From Rotaria sordida (lineage: Eukaryota > Rotifera > Eurotatoria > Philodinida > Philodinidae), in NCBI GenBank assembly GCA_905250125.1, contig CAJNOL010000762.1:41224-105223 (forward strand): DNA of 64,000 nucleotides. Direction: 5' to 3'. The notes below the pieces were generated by a model. The model had not been told where the DNA came from, ran no database searches, and saw only the letters and a program-made list of their open reading frames with translations. Position 1 is the first letter of the stretch, and the number at the start of each line of letters is the position of its first letter. The position numbers were made by a program, and so were the translations under genes. Below, piece after piece: positions 13,201 to 25,757 of this stretch.

Positions 13201-14620
13201 ATCACGTTTAAATGGTTCTGCACAAGAAAAAAAAGCAGCATGTGGACCACCAAAACCAAGTGGAACACCTAATCGTTGAGAATTTCCATAACAAATATCA
13301 ACATTCATTTCACCTGGAGGTTTTAAAAGACAAAGAGCCAAAAGATCTGAACCACAAATAACAACAGTCTAATAGATATATATTTTTTTTTTAAATAAAG
13401 CAAATTTTATTTTTAATGAAATGTAAAATAAATTATAGTCATACTCCATGTTCTTTTGCACGAGCTATTAAATTTGATGGATCACTAATATTTCCAGTTG
13501 TATCAGGATATTGAAAAATAACTCCAGCTACATCTTTTTTTGAAAAATCCATTTTATCAACTGGTAATACTTCAATTTCAGTACGAAATCCACTATTGAC
13601 AAAGAAAAAAACAAACTCTATTTTTCTTAATTCATCTTGAAATTTTAATTTTTACTGTGCTCGTGTTCGAGCAACTTCAATAACATGTGGATGAAGTTGA
13701 TCACTAAGAAACATTCGTGGTCGTTTAGTATGTCTAAAACACATTGCTATTGCTTCACCAGCTGCTGTTCCTTCATCTAACAAACTAGCATTAGCATATG
13801 GAAGTGCTGTAATATCACTGACAGCTAAAAAAAGAATGAACAAAATACAATCAAAATTTTTTTATCTTATCAATTTGTTACCAGTTTGATAATTTAATAA
13901 ACTTTCTAAACGTCCTTGTGATAGTTCAGCTTGATAAGGTGTATATTGTGTATACCATCCAGGATTTTCAAAGAGATTTCGTTGAATAACTGGCGGAATT
14001 ATACAATCATTATAACCAAGACCAATATATGATCGCCATACTTCATTTTGCATAGCAATTCCTTCTATTTCTTTTAAAGCACGATGTTCAGCTTTTGAAG
14101 AAAAAAAAAGAAAAATTATATAAAATTTTGAAAGAAAACAAAATTTTATTGATTTTTATTTACAAAGTGCTTCCGGAATATTCATTGTACCACGATATTT
14201 AATACCTGATGGAACTGTTTTTTCAATAAGTTCATCAAGAGTTTTTAAACCAAGTTTATTAAGCATTTCTTTTGTTTGTCGTTCATTTGGACCAAGATGA
14301 CGACGTACAAAATCATATGCTGGATTTGAATCAGCACCATGTGCATCAGATTGATCAAGAAGATGAAGAGTTCGTCTACATTGTTCAAAACTAACCGTAC
14401 GAAGACGATATGGACGTATCGAACGTCGCGCTAATAAAAAAACAACAACATATCTTTTATTCTATTAATGCAAACATCTTTTGTACTCGATTGGCTACAT
14501 TTAGAAACTTTCCATCTAAGATAGTAGTGTGATGACTCATCAATACAACTAAATTAGTAAAAAGAAAAAAGAATTTGTTTTCTATTTACCATAAAATGAG
14601 AGTAATGCTGATACGGTCAT
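7242..14620 (-). CDS. GLDC: Glycine dehydrogenase (decarboxylating), P-protein
   Basis: The mitochondrial PLP enzyme of the glycine cleavage system. It decarboxylates glycine and passes the aminomethyl group to lipoyl H-protein. I trace 22 exons from ATG 14618-14620 to TAA 7242-7244, giving 987 aa against about 1020 in human. All junctions are in phase. The exons are 14590-14620, 14164-14430, 13882-14091, 13656-13824, 13445-13592, 13172-13368, 13015-13106, 11626-11736, 11421-11560, 11285-11368, 11144-11223, 10965-11091, 10771-10913, 10294-10369, 10183-10231, 9954-10110, 9711-9880, 9634-9646, 7893-8149, 7630-7833, 7399-7544 and 7242-7334. Family marks include [47 protein letters not shown], the PLP-lysine segment SHLNLHKTF and the glycine-rich [10 protein letters not shown]. 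The N-terminus is Arg-rich and suits a mitochondrial leader. One exon is only 13 nt. Introns 7, 13 and 18 are long, and introns 7 and 18 carry palindromic elements. Confidence 0.95.
8522..8577. mobile_element. Miniature hAT-type element (56 bp) in GLDC intron
   Basis: The ends CAGAGATGTCCATC and its complement are flanked by ATTCGAAT on both sides (8514-8521 and 8578-8585). An 8-bp duplication with CAGAGATG ends is the hAT pattern. ATTCGAAT is itself a palindrome, so it could also be part of the inverted repeat. Confidence 0.55.
8961..9455. mobile_element. Palindromic CGAG-end element in GLDC intron 18
   Basis: The ends are CGAGAGAACTA and its complement, with an exact TTA duplication (8958-8960 and 9456-9458). 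The arms are complementary over most of the length, for example 'catattgggttcaaa' against 'cggttcataaggaat'-type diverged partners. Its interior resembles the copy at 12480-12863. It is non-coding. Confidence 0.75.
12480..12863. mobile_element. Palindromic CGAG-end element in GLDC intron 7
   Basis: The ends are CGAGGTAATTATCCGAATTG and a complement with a few changes. The flanking triplets TGG and TCA do not match, so the duplication has decayed or the ends were altered. It shares 'gaactcatattgg' and the following arm with the copy at 8961-9455. Confidence 0.6.
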
Positions 14621-15105
14621 TATCTTGATATTCTAACGAAAATGTTTGTTTCGAAAAAAACAAATTAAAGTGTGATTTTCACTGTCTGACGTTGACCTAT
14701 TTGCTTGTTTTTGTTATTGGTATGTCTAATGTTTTTCTTTTTTTTCTTTCTATAGCTTAACATTGGTTGTGCTTATTGACTTCACTTTCTTTTTCTTTCT
14801 ATCAGTCGCGTGAGTGACCTTGGTGTTTTTAATTTTCGTATTTGATTTCTATTTTTGTACTTAGTTTTATCGATTTTAAAATTATATAGATGCATCTTTA
14901 ACAATAAACGAGAACAACAAAAATTGTTGTCGTTATCTCAATAGATACACCTTTTTTAAGATGATAATTTGGTAAACTACGATAAAACAAATAATAATAA
15001 ATTTATCTTTAATCTTTTATTTTTTTTCTATGAAATTTTTTGAATTAATTATTATTACTCAAATTAGATGATGTAAAATAATAACAATAATAATAAAAAG
15101 AAAAA
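14621..15105. promoter_or_regulatory. Shared divergent promoter region, GLDC / SVOP-like
   Basis: These 485 bp separate the start codons of two divergently transcribed genes and must hold both 5' leaders and promoters. I see no clear TATA box pair or other named element. Confidence 0.4.
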
Positions 15106-18100
15106 ATGGAAACGAGTACAACATATACACTTGAAGAATGTATTAATCATATTGGTTTAGGAAAATATCAATGGCGTTTGATTAGTATATTAGGATTTTG
15201 TTCAATGGCTGATGCTGTGGAAATGATGCTTTTGGCTATTTTAGGACCAGCAATTATTTGTTATTGGCCTGATGTTACAAAAATTCAAATGGCTGCATTA
15301 ACTACTGTAGATATTTTCTATATATTTTAGTTAATGAAATTATTGTTATTTTCTTTGAGGGTGTTTTTGCTGGTATGATGATTGGAGCATTTATATTTGG
15401 TATTATAGCTGATAAATATGGACGAAGACGAGTAATTATTATAAGTGCAGTATTAAATACTTTATTTGGAATTTTTACAGCTATGGCACAAAATTATTAT
15501 TCTATATTAGTTGCGAGAATTCTTGTTGGATTTGCTCTATCAGGAGCTGCACAAGGGTATGCAATGATAGACATATTATTTCGTTTTATTCTATTAATAA
15601 GAGTTGAAACATAATAATAGAAATTCATGAATTTTGCATTTTTTCTTCGATAATTAAAATATCGGTACAGTAAAAATCATCTGTGTGATTTCGATAACAG
15701 TGATATTTTTCGTTCCTAAATTTAATTATAAAGTCATTAGATACAGCACAGAACAAGTAGCACGTTCGTACTATTTTCTTCACAACACAATTCTAGTGCA
15801 TAAATAAAATTAGTTAATCAAAAAAAAACGCAGATCTTCCAGATTTTCGAAAAAATTGTATTGCTCTAAAATTTTACACATATAAAGAAATCAACTAGAA
15901 AAAAGTCTCTTCGAGACATGAAGTTTCCAAAAAATGCATATTCATGGCAAAGAATCTTCACCTTGAAAGTTTCATGCATCGAAGAGACTTCGTTCAAAAC
16001 TTCTAAATTTTTTTCTAGTTGACTTCTTTATATGCATAAAGTGTCAGATCAACAGTAGTTTTTCGAAAACCTGGAGCCTCTAAATACAATTCGATAGCTT
16101 ACGAGGAAAGTACCCGAAGTGATTAACCGCTTTTTTAAGTCCATACTTCGGGCACACAGAGAGAACCTCTAGATTAGAATAATCCTAAAAGAATTCGGGC
16201 TCATTGTTCTTATGAGCTGAGATATTGAATTTTCAAGTTCCAGCAGATCAGAAAGGTTTTCATTCTCTATTGAGACTATCTTGAAAATAAAAATGTGCTG
16301 TTAACTAGAAATTCCATGATAAACTGACTACATCGTCAGCAAATTACTGTGAAATTTCCAGATTTTATCTCATTTCTATAAGCCAGTGTATTTTTTTCAA
16401 TTATATCAACCATCATCACAGAGATAGCAGTTCACGAATGAGACGAGATCACATTTTCCGTCCATTTTCTCCATCGAAATCTCTTCTGATCCCGGACTAT
16501 TGATCTAATCAACGAGACTCAAAGATATACTTCGCTCTCCAAGGATGTACGAGACTCGAAACACCAGTTCATACTATGTCACGCATTCAACCACTTGACA
16601 TCTATTTCAACAGTCAATGAAAGTTGTTCGCTCGACGTGTATATTCGATCACATTCAACTTAGCGATATTGCCATTAACTATCTGAACGAAACAATATAA
16701 TACAGTTGAATTCTCTTGTTCACAATTAGTTGTACTCGCCTCAATTCATAGCTATCATCAAGTATGCATAGTTCGCGTCAGAATACATAGGTGAAATTAG
16801 CACAATATTCGAGTAAATCTAACTAAATTTCACCTAGGAATATATTCCAAAGTTCTTATTCTCGTTCCAAGTACAACTCGACGAGCTCTATCCAATGGTA
16901 TAATCAGATTTTCCATAGCTAGTACCATTTCCGAGAAAATCACAAAATACTAATATTTGTCTATAGGATTCTTAGCACCAGATTCGTTTAGGAACATGTT
17001 CCAAAGTTCCTATTGTCGTTCCAAGTACAACTTGACGAGCTCTATCCAGTGGTATAATCAGATTTCACATAGCTCAAACTACGATCTTTGGGACCATAGA
17101 TAGCGCTATTAAAAAATCTGAAAATTATAGTTTGCGTTTTGAAAAATCTGATTGTATCACTGGATAGAGCTCGTCGAGTTGTACTTGGAACAAGGATAGG
17201 AACTCTAGAACATGTTCCTAGATGAATCTTGTGCTAACTTTATCTACGTTGTCAGAGTACATTGATCAGCATCCAGGAGATTTTGAGTCTGTCAACGTTG
17301 ATACTGATGTTTGCTAACAGTCGAACTGTCGCTTATTATGCTTTATTCAATGCAGTCATTGCCGCATGCTACTCTACTTTGAACATTTCTTTGAATCTTA
17401 TCACTATCATAATTAGATATCTGCTGTCTTCCAGTGTGACACTATAATTTTTTTGAAAAGTGATATCTACAAAACTTTATTTTAATCGGTCGAGGATTTC
17501 CGAGAAAACGGCTGTAGCTTTTAGAAATGAGATAAAAATTTGGAAATTTCACAGTAAATTGTTGATGATGCAGTCAGTTTATCATGGAATTTCTAGTTAA
17601 CGGTAGGTTTTTCTTTTCAAGATAATCACATTAGAGGATCAAAATCCTTCTTATCTGCTGAAACTTGAAAATTCAACATCTCACCTCATAAAAACCATGG
17701 ATCCGAATTCTTCTAGGATTATTCTAGTCTAAAGGTCCTCTCTATGCGCCCAAAGCATGGGCTCAAAAGCAGTTAATCACTTCGGATACTTACCTCGTTA
17801 GTCAGACCCAAATGCTTTTAAGGTTTTTTATTACAACACTATGTGGTATCAATAGGCAAAAAAAAAACCATTGAAATCGGAAGGAAACAGATGAAGAGAC
17901 TTTCTCGTGGGTCAACTAATCCCCGCACTAATATTAAAGGGTGATGCATATTACTGTTATCGAAATCATATGGATAATTTTTGTCGTACTTGTTATATCG
18001 AAAGTTTTTAATCACATTTGATATGGTAAAGATTATTTTCAACAAATAATATATTTATTTTCATATTTGATCTATAGAGATGAATGATTTGGTTTTTCAC

Positions 18101-19879
18101 TATTTTAATAATTTCTTTTTTTTCTTTGTGCAGTTCAACATTAATGCTCGAATATTTACCATCATCTACACGTGCAACAATTCTTATTGTTAATGAATTA
18201 TTTTGGTCAATAGGTAGTATTTTTGAATATGTTATGGGTATGGTCATAGTTCCATCATATGGATGGCGTTTATTAACAGCTCTTTCTGCATTACCAATAA
18301 CAATTGTTGCTATTTTTATGTATGTGAGTATTTAAGTAGTAGTTTTTGTTTTCGATTATTCAAGAAGTAAAAAAGTTTTTTTTTCTCTTAAGTTTGTACC
18401 TGAATCACCACGTTATTTTGTTGCTAGTGGTCGTCCAGAAGACGCTGAACATATTTTAAAAGCAATAGCATCAATAAATAAACGTTCTTTACCAGAAGGG
18501 AAACTTCATGATATTCACGCTCAAGTTAGTTTGATGAGACAAAAAAAAAAAAGAATTTTCCAAATTATAAATATTTTTTTTATTTTTTTTTTGTTCTATA
18601 ATAATTAGGAAGAATGTGGTTCAATAAAACATTTATTTCATAGCAATTATAAGCGTACATCATTTTTACTTGCATTGATGTGGATGATCGTAGCTATGAG
18701 TTATTATGGTTTAGTTTTAATCAATACATCTATAATGACATTATCAGATAATGAACATGACACAATAACAAATACAAGTACAATTACACCATCACAATGT
18801 AAAATGTTAACAAACAAAGATTATCAATCATTAATATTTACAACATTTGGTGAAATGTTTGGTATACCATTATTATTATTATTACTTGCATATTTTGGTC
18901 GTCGTATTGTTTGTGCTATAAATTTTTCATGTGCATCGTTTTGTTTTTTATTATTTCTTTTTATTTCTCAAACAAAACTATGGATAATTAATATAATTAC
19001 ATTTTTAGCACGAATGTTTATTAGTTCACAATTTAGTTTAATGTATCTTTATACAATGGAAGCTTATCCAACAGTTATACGTGCAATGGCTGTTGGATGT
19101 GCATCATCAATGGCAAGAATTGGTGCTATGATAACACCATTCTTAGCACAAGTTTTAATTAAACATACATTTCATGGAACTATTGCAATTTATATGATAG
19201 TAACAGCCATGGCAGCTGTTTGTGCAATTTTATTACCAATAGAAACAAGAGGACGTGAATTGAAAGTAAGACTTATTCTTTTTTTTCTGGTCAATAAAAA
19301 GGAATAGTTAAGGACAGAGATGAAGCCGGTATGGGTTATCGGTACTGGTTGTGAAAAACCGGAATCGGTTCCATCTCTGAAGAAGGATACCCTCGCAGCT
19401 CTTTTTTGATTCTCCGAGAAGATACAATTAATTACGCTGGAATTTTACAACACCTGAAATAAGGAGATGTGTGTCCGAAAAAAAAAGTTTTAAAGGAGAT
19501 TTTTGAGAAATCCTGGTTTTCTGTGGGAAATCAGAAATGGTCAAAACAAAAGAGAGGAAGGATACCTTTAAGTTTGACGGAGAGAGAAAAGTTCATTTAC
19601 CTTGCAGGACACGAGTTCATTTGGGTTTTTCTCTCTTATTCTAAATGAATGATTTTATTAGAGAATGCAAGAGACTATTTTTATTAATTGTTGTATATTT
19701 TCTTTTAGCAAGCCACATCGGATCACCGAAGTTCATCGATAGTACCTGTAGATGTTGCTGTACCATCTTGGGTAGCAGCTGTTGATAATATAGCATCATT
19801 AGTGCATGCAAATGATGATATTGTTAATCAAGGATATCGACCGTTGATACAGGAAGATATCAGTGATGAAGAAGCATAA
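15106..19879 (+). CDS. SVOP/SV2-like major facilitator transporter
   Basis: A 515-aa membrane transporter of the MFS family, closest by eye to synaptic vesicle 2-related protein (SVOP) or SVOP-like. Six exons join in phase: 15106-15306, 15360-15556, 18134-18323, 18393-18524, 18609-19265 and 19709-19879. Marks in order are TLEECINHIGLGKYQWRLI near the N-terminus, the MFS loop motif DKYGRRRV, LPSSTRATIL, PESPRYFVASGR, YFGRRIVCAINF, EAYPTVIRAMAVGCAS, ARIGAMITPF and the C-terminal LPIETRGREL. Several hydrophobic segments are evident, and the family has 12. The substrate is not predictable from sequence. SVOP proteins act on vesicle membranes in neurons, but paralogues occur elsewhere, so the tissue role is open. 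Intron 2 is 2.6 kb and is filled with palindromic elements. Confidence 0.9.
15826..16080. repeat. Short foldback repeat in SVOP-like intron 2
   Basis: Inverted repeat with arms around 'aaagaaatcaactagaaaaa' near 15885 and the complementary 'ctagttgacttctttatatg' near 16015. It continues inward as 'gtctcttcgagac...' against 'gaagagacttcg'. It lies immediately left of the larger element at 16102. Confidence 0.65.
16102..17797. mobile_element. Large palindromic CGAG-end element with inner repeats
   Basis: The ends are CGAGGAAAGTACCCGAAGTG and a near-perfect complement, flanked by TTA on both sides (16099-16101 and 17798-17800). The arms extend about 300 bp, for example 'gtgaaatttccagattttat' on the left against 'ataaaaatttggaaatttca' on the right. 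The middle holds three copies of a ~75-bp motif ('gttccaagtacaact', 'gacgagctctatcca'): two direct copies near 16860 and 17010, and one inverted near 17155-17210. It has no coding sequence. Confidence 0.75.
19315..19379. mobile_element. Miniature hAT-like element, diverged
   Basis: Starts CAGAGATGAAGCCGG and ends CCATCTCTG, with a GC-richer ACCGG-type core. The flanking octamers are similar but not identical (gttaagga, aagaagga). It lies in the last intron of the SVOP-like gene. Confidence 0.4.
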
Positions 19880-20099
19880 TAAAATTCAAGTTATTGTTAT
19901 TTTTCATATTTTATTTTACGTCAGTTTTTTTTGTTAACTTTTTAAAAATTAACATTTTTTTTTTGGCGACGTATAAATAAATTAAACTATTATTTATCGA
20001 ACTTATTCTTTGTAAATTAGATAATTTTAATGATGCATCATGTTGTGAAACAAAAGAAGATTCTCATATTTAGAATCGGATATATGCCAATTTGTAGAA

Positions 20100-20640
20100 C
20101 TCGGTGAGACTAAAAGAAGTCAAAAAAGAAGTTTGTCTCCATGCTCGATTGTTCATGAGTTATAATCATTTTACCAGATTTTTGGCGTGTGGCAAGACAT
20201 ACACAAAAAAGTCGAATTATAGAATTTTGCCCATAAATAGCTCTCATAGCCGTTCGAATGTTTCTAAAAAGTTCAGTCTACACGAACGCTTCTTTCTTGA
20301 GATGTTGGATATCCAAAAGACGATCATAAGTCACAAGGGAAGGTAAAAAAACGAGCATCTACAATATGCGAATCTCAAGAAGAAACGATTGTTTTATGAT
20401 ATTCAAACGATCATCAAAGTTATTTATGGGAGAAATTGTGGGTCAAAATTTCGTAATACGACTTTTTTGTGTATGCTTTGTCAGAGACCAAAAATTCGGT
20501 AAAATAGTCATAACTCAAGAACAACAGGGTATGCAGACAAACTCTTTTTAGGCTTCTTCTATTTTCATCGATCTCTAAAAACTGTCATATATCTGATCCA
20601 AGACGGCGCGTCACACTTGGAAACATTTTCTCGTGCGATA
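20100..20640. repeat. Degenerate foldback element
   Basis: Inverted repeat with arms such as 'gaagtttgtctccatg' near 20128 against 'gtatgcagacaaactctttt' near 20528, and 'gtgtggcaagacatacacaa' near 20186 against 'ttgtgtatgctttgtcagag' near 20467. The right end, '..attttctcg', resembles the CGAG family terminus. No duplication can be matched. Confidence 0.55.
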
Positions 20641-22678
20641 TTTTTCATGAGTGTTATGCTTTTTTATAGATATTTTGTTAAATACGATCTAAAAAAGTGT
20701 TGAAATCTATAGGGATGGAAATTTGATCTCTCCCTTCCCGCGCAGACTATCACATATGTCCCCAAGAACCATCAAAGATCGTGACAGACGTTTTTGATAC
20801 ACTATCAAAGAGGAAAAATCAAAACGATGATGAAAAATATGTTCCAAATTAGATCAAGTAAAAGAATTTTCATGTAATTAGCAACAACAGTAACCTCATA
20901 TTTTACGTTATGATCTCACAGGAATTGCGCTCTAACATCTTTTTCATCAGTATTGTGTTTTTGTATAAATCCTCCTCCTAGAGACAAGTACTTTGTACTT
21001 TCTGAGTAATTCGGCTGAAGAGAGTTATCCTAAATCATCTAATCAGTTAGAAATGGGAAATAAATGTGCAAACCCGGATTCATCTTACGTAATCAAAAAT
21101 ATCTGAGTTTTAGCATTTTAGTGATATTATCTTCTTATGAACTCCCATATCGTAATTGCTTTATGTTCTCGATGTAAATAGATTAAAATTTGAATTTTTT
21201 GAAAACATTTTTAATTGTACATGTGGCGTTTAAGACAAGTGTTATATGGTATTCTATCTTGCTGGACAATACAAATAGTATATATTGAATAGTGATGCAT
21301 AATAAACGGGACAAAATATTTTCTTGTTTTCAGCGCATTTCCCAATAAATTAGAGACCTCAATAGAGAATTTTTTGCTCTACAAAACTATTTTCTTTGTT
21401 TTTCAAATCATTTTTTTTTGTCGGCACAAAATTTAAAGATAGAACACGTACTCAATCGTCTAACGACGATTTCTGATTTTTTTTTGCAAGTATCTATCAA
21501 TTTGTATAAGCCTTTGCTCATCAGGATTGATGCTAAAAGTAACACTATTTGGCATCAATAGACAGAGAATTTTGTACTCTCTGTTTCCATGATCTTTTCA
21601 AGGTTTTCCGCTGCTGTTGTTCAGAAGAAAAAGGCACGTTTGTTTTCATGCCTCCGGGTGTAGAATTTATTTCTGAACCAAACAGTATGATTATTAAATT
21701 AAAGGATAAAAAACATTAAGAAAAGAAATCGAACAATCATGCTTTGAACGAAGAAAATTTTCTAATAATTTTTTTTTATACAACATATTAATTTAACAAA
21801 TCAAGAGAAATAAATGTTACTGTAACATGTAAAAAGAAAAATTCCTTTAATTATTCGTAATTAATATTTCAAAATATTTTTGTATCATTTTACAACATAT
21901 CTCGTCTAATGGAGCAAACAACATATTTATTAATGCATTTTTCAATAACAGAAACAAAAAAGAAAAATTACTAACTACTAAAAACCCCGCAAATGACACT
22001 TATCATTCGTTTTTCAATGAAAAAAAAATATTATATTTATATTACGAAACCCATCAGTCGCTTTTCATCAATATAAAAAAAAATTTCTCTTCACTCGACA
22101 TTACACAGGTCTCGATTTTTATTAGATACTTTTTTTTTGCAAAAACAAAAAGAAAAACAATTTTACGAAAGATTCTTCTATATGTTTTTTTTTATCCTAG
22201 AAAAGGACAATGTCTTCAATAATATGACAAGATTATTAGGCTTTATTCTCGAGCATATTATACGAATTACAAACATAATGATGCAACAAACTGATAGATA
22301 ATAACTTGATAAAATGTTCATTGAGTAGGTTATAATAAAAAACACTTTAAATAATCACTGATTTAAATGTTAACTTATCTTGTTGGCATAGCATGTCAAT
22401 ATTACGACATTCATTCGAGAAATGTATCTTTAAGCGATTTATACAGAAAGACTCTGGTCTGAATTTCATCATAAGAATAAAATTTCGATTAATAAAAGAA
22501 GGATCTGGAAATGATCGAGGCAAGAATATTGACTTGTGTAATTTAAAATCTTGTTGATTTTAGTAAAGGTATTTCTTTTTTCCAGTAAAATAGTCAACAG
22601 TTATTGCACAATCTCAATTAAACACAAGTATGTAATATGAAACAAATGTCAATCAATTGTTGGCCAATGCTGTTCGCT
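20641..22678. other. Intergenic, no gene seen
   Basis: AT-rich with poly-T and poly-A runs. It lies downstream of the SVOP-like gene (plus) and of HP1 (minus). I find no exon-like stretch. Confidence 0.5.
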
Positions 22679-22748
22679 TACTTCGCAGTACAATGTTTGT
22701 ATCTTAGTCTGTCACACTAAAAGTTCAGGTTCGATCCCTGACGAAACT
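22679..22748 (+). tRNA. tRNA-Asp(GTC)-like sequence, probably a relic
   Basis: A cloverleaf can be drawn. The D stem is GTAC/GTAT. The anticodon stem TTAGT/ACTAA closes the loop CTGTCAC with anticodon GTC. The T stem TCAGG/CCTGA closes TTCGATC, and the B-box GGTTCGATCCC is intact. The acceptor stem is poor: TACTTCG against CGAAACT gives four pairs (TTCG/CGAA) and three mismatches. It could be a tRNA pseudogene, a tRNA-derived SINE head or a diverged functional tRNA. I see no pol III terminator immediately after; a T8 run (tttttttt) occurs about 30 bp downstream. Confidence 0.5.
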
Positions 22749-22749
22749 C

Positions 22750-23046
22750 AAGCGAACGCGCGATCCATCAAGAATGCTTTTTTTTGTATTTCTTTCGTTG
22801 CTCCAAAGCCACTTTTATCACAAATATGTGAACAAAAAAGACAAAATAACGTATTTAATAAAATATACACTAAAGACACAATGTGTATATACGTATATAA
22901 GAAAACAAGATAAATACAGTCTAAGTTTCTAAATATAGAAAAGTCCCACTTCCATAAAGAAGAACCGGCATGTTGTGTTTCAGCAAAAGAAAAAAAAAGA
23001 AAGAGCCCTTTACAATATTATACAAAAGAAAAAAAAGAAATCACAT
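22750..23046. other. Gap between tRNA-like sequence and HP1 3' end
   Basis: AT-rich sequence. Part of it must be the HP1 3' UTR on the minus strand. No feature is recognised. Confidence 0.4.
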
Positions 23047-23871
<825 letters not shown>

Positions 23872-25757
23872 ACGTTTTATTTTTTATATAATATTGATTG
23901 AGGGAAAAAAATCCAAAAAGAAAAATTCACCTTGATGTTGTTGGTAGTGGTGGTGGTCCAATGATTAAATCAATCAAATAGAAAAATTGTAAGGAAATAA
24001 AAATGATTGCAATCAAAGAATAAATATAAAGAGGAAGAAAAAACATGAAGACAACTCGTTATTATACTGCATCAAAATCAAACCAATTAAAGACAAGGTT
24101 GTTTTTTTTCTTAATACAGTTTCAATGGATTAATAAAAAAATGAAATCTTGTTGAATAGAAAAAAAAACTTATGTAAGAACAATTATTTACTTAATAAAA
24201 AGAAATATTTCTTTGAAATATAGATGTCGCACATTGCATGTTCAAGATGTGTGAATCCTCACGATAAATGATGAGTAAATAGATATATAGATAAATTAAC
24301 AATGTATATGTCCGAGATAACATCAAGATATCTATGTTTAGATAAATGAATGATTATTATCGATTAGAATGTTTATGAATGATCATCTGTAATCATTTGA
24401 TCATCATATTCAAATATAAAAGCAATGACAAAAACCGTCAAGTAGTATTAGCAAAATCTTTTCTGATATGCTAGAAAAACATCCAATAGAATGCAATGAA
24501 TATTTAATGCGTTTGTACATCTATTCGATGTAAATAGATCTAAGATCGATCAAAAATCTAAAACGATAAGCTGTTCTCAAATTCTTTAATCAACGACATT
24601 CAATACGAATGATTGATGGTTTTTTGTATATTCTTCCCAACGTTTATAACTTGATCTTTTCTCTTCCTTTTTATTTCCTTGGTGTCAGATATTGACTTTA
24701 CACCGTTCGTCCTTCATCGTAAACCACATCAGTGAACTACATCGTTTTATGACGATGCAAGCTTCGCTCATATTTTCGTAAGTGTATAATCGATAAATAA
24801 TAAATTTCATTGTTAGGTTTTTTTTCTTCTATGTTTTTTAATCGATAGTTTATAAGATGAGAATAATATGAAAGATGTTCAATTGATTGATAGTGTACAA
24901 TCATTAACTTTTAAATATATTCACAAAAATAAATACTATTAAGATTGTTACGTTTGTATATTGTCAAACGAAGTTTACCTGGAGAGAGAAAGAGAATGAA
25001 AGAAAAAGTAATTATAACAACTAAAATTGATATTATTTCTTTTTCTTTTATATTAAACGACCAAATAGGATGATATTTTTTTTATCATATGAAAATCAAA
25101 ATATTTTCTAGGTTTTATTTAGAAATTGCCCGAATATTTGAAGATGCAGCTTTTTTTTTGATTTATCATATACATATATGAAGAGAAAATGTGTCGTATT
25201 TCCCATCGTTAAACGAAATAATCGTCCTTGATTCAGCTGATGCTATTCAACTTTTTTTTATTGACAAGTGGGCTATACCACACCCCCTATCATTGACCCC
25301 TTTATCATATATCTGTTGTTTCTTTATATATCCGCCACTATTATATTGTCCTTGTATACATATTTTAAAAACAGAGAAAGAAAGAAATAGAGATCATAAG
25401 ACCCATTTAATATGTGGAAATTTGTCGACGAGAAAACGATCGGTAGCGTGGTGTAAGAAAGAACGCTTAGTTGTTTTCTTTTTTTTCTTCGTAATAGCAA
25501 ATATTTTCGATGTGCGTCAAAGGGTTGTTTCTATCTACACCATTACCCTTCTACGCAGCAAATGAAACCATATACAAAATGAGTACTAATATAAAGCGCC
25601 TTTTTTTTTTGCTTTCTATCATAGACAACGATGCTTTATTGATAACTGTCGTACAGCAAGAAAAAAAAATCAACTGTACACATGCCCACATACTTTTTGT
25701 GGGTTGTAAACAATAACTTCACAGTATATTTTAAATATATATATTCTAATTTTAGAT
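23872..25757. other. Divergent intergenic region, HP1 / GDH1
   Basis: About 1.9 kb between two divergent genes, so it holds both promoters. AT-rich with homopolymer runs. The ORF at 25191-25565 has no domain-like composition and I do not accept it as a gene. Confidence 0.45.

Noticed and set aside
15557..18133. A separate gene inside the SVOP-like intron (ORFs at 17262 and 17839-18247)
   Set aside because: The ORFs fall in palindromic element arms or antisense to the SVOP-like exon 3.
25191..25565. 124-codon ORF upstream of GDH1
   Set aside because: Composition is low-complexity (poly-Phe, poly-Lys from homopolymers) and there is no motif or phase-consistent splicing to GDH1.
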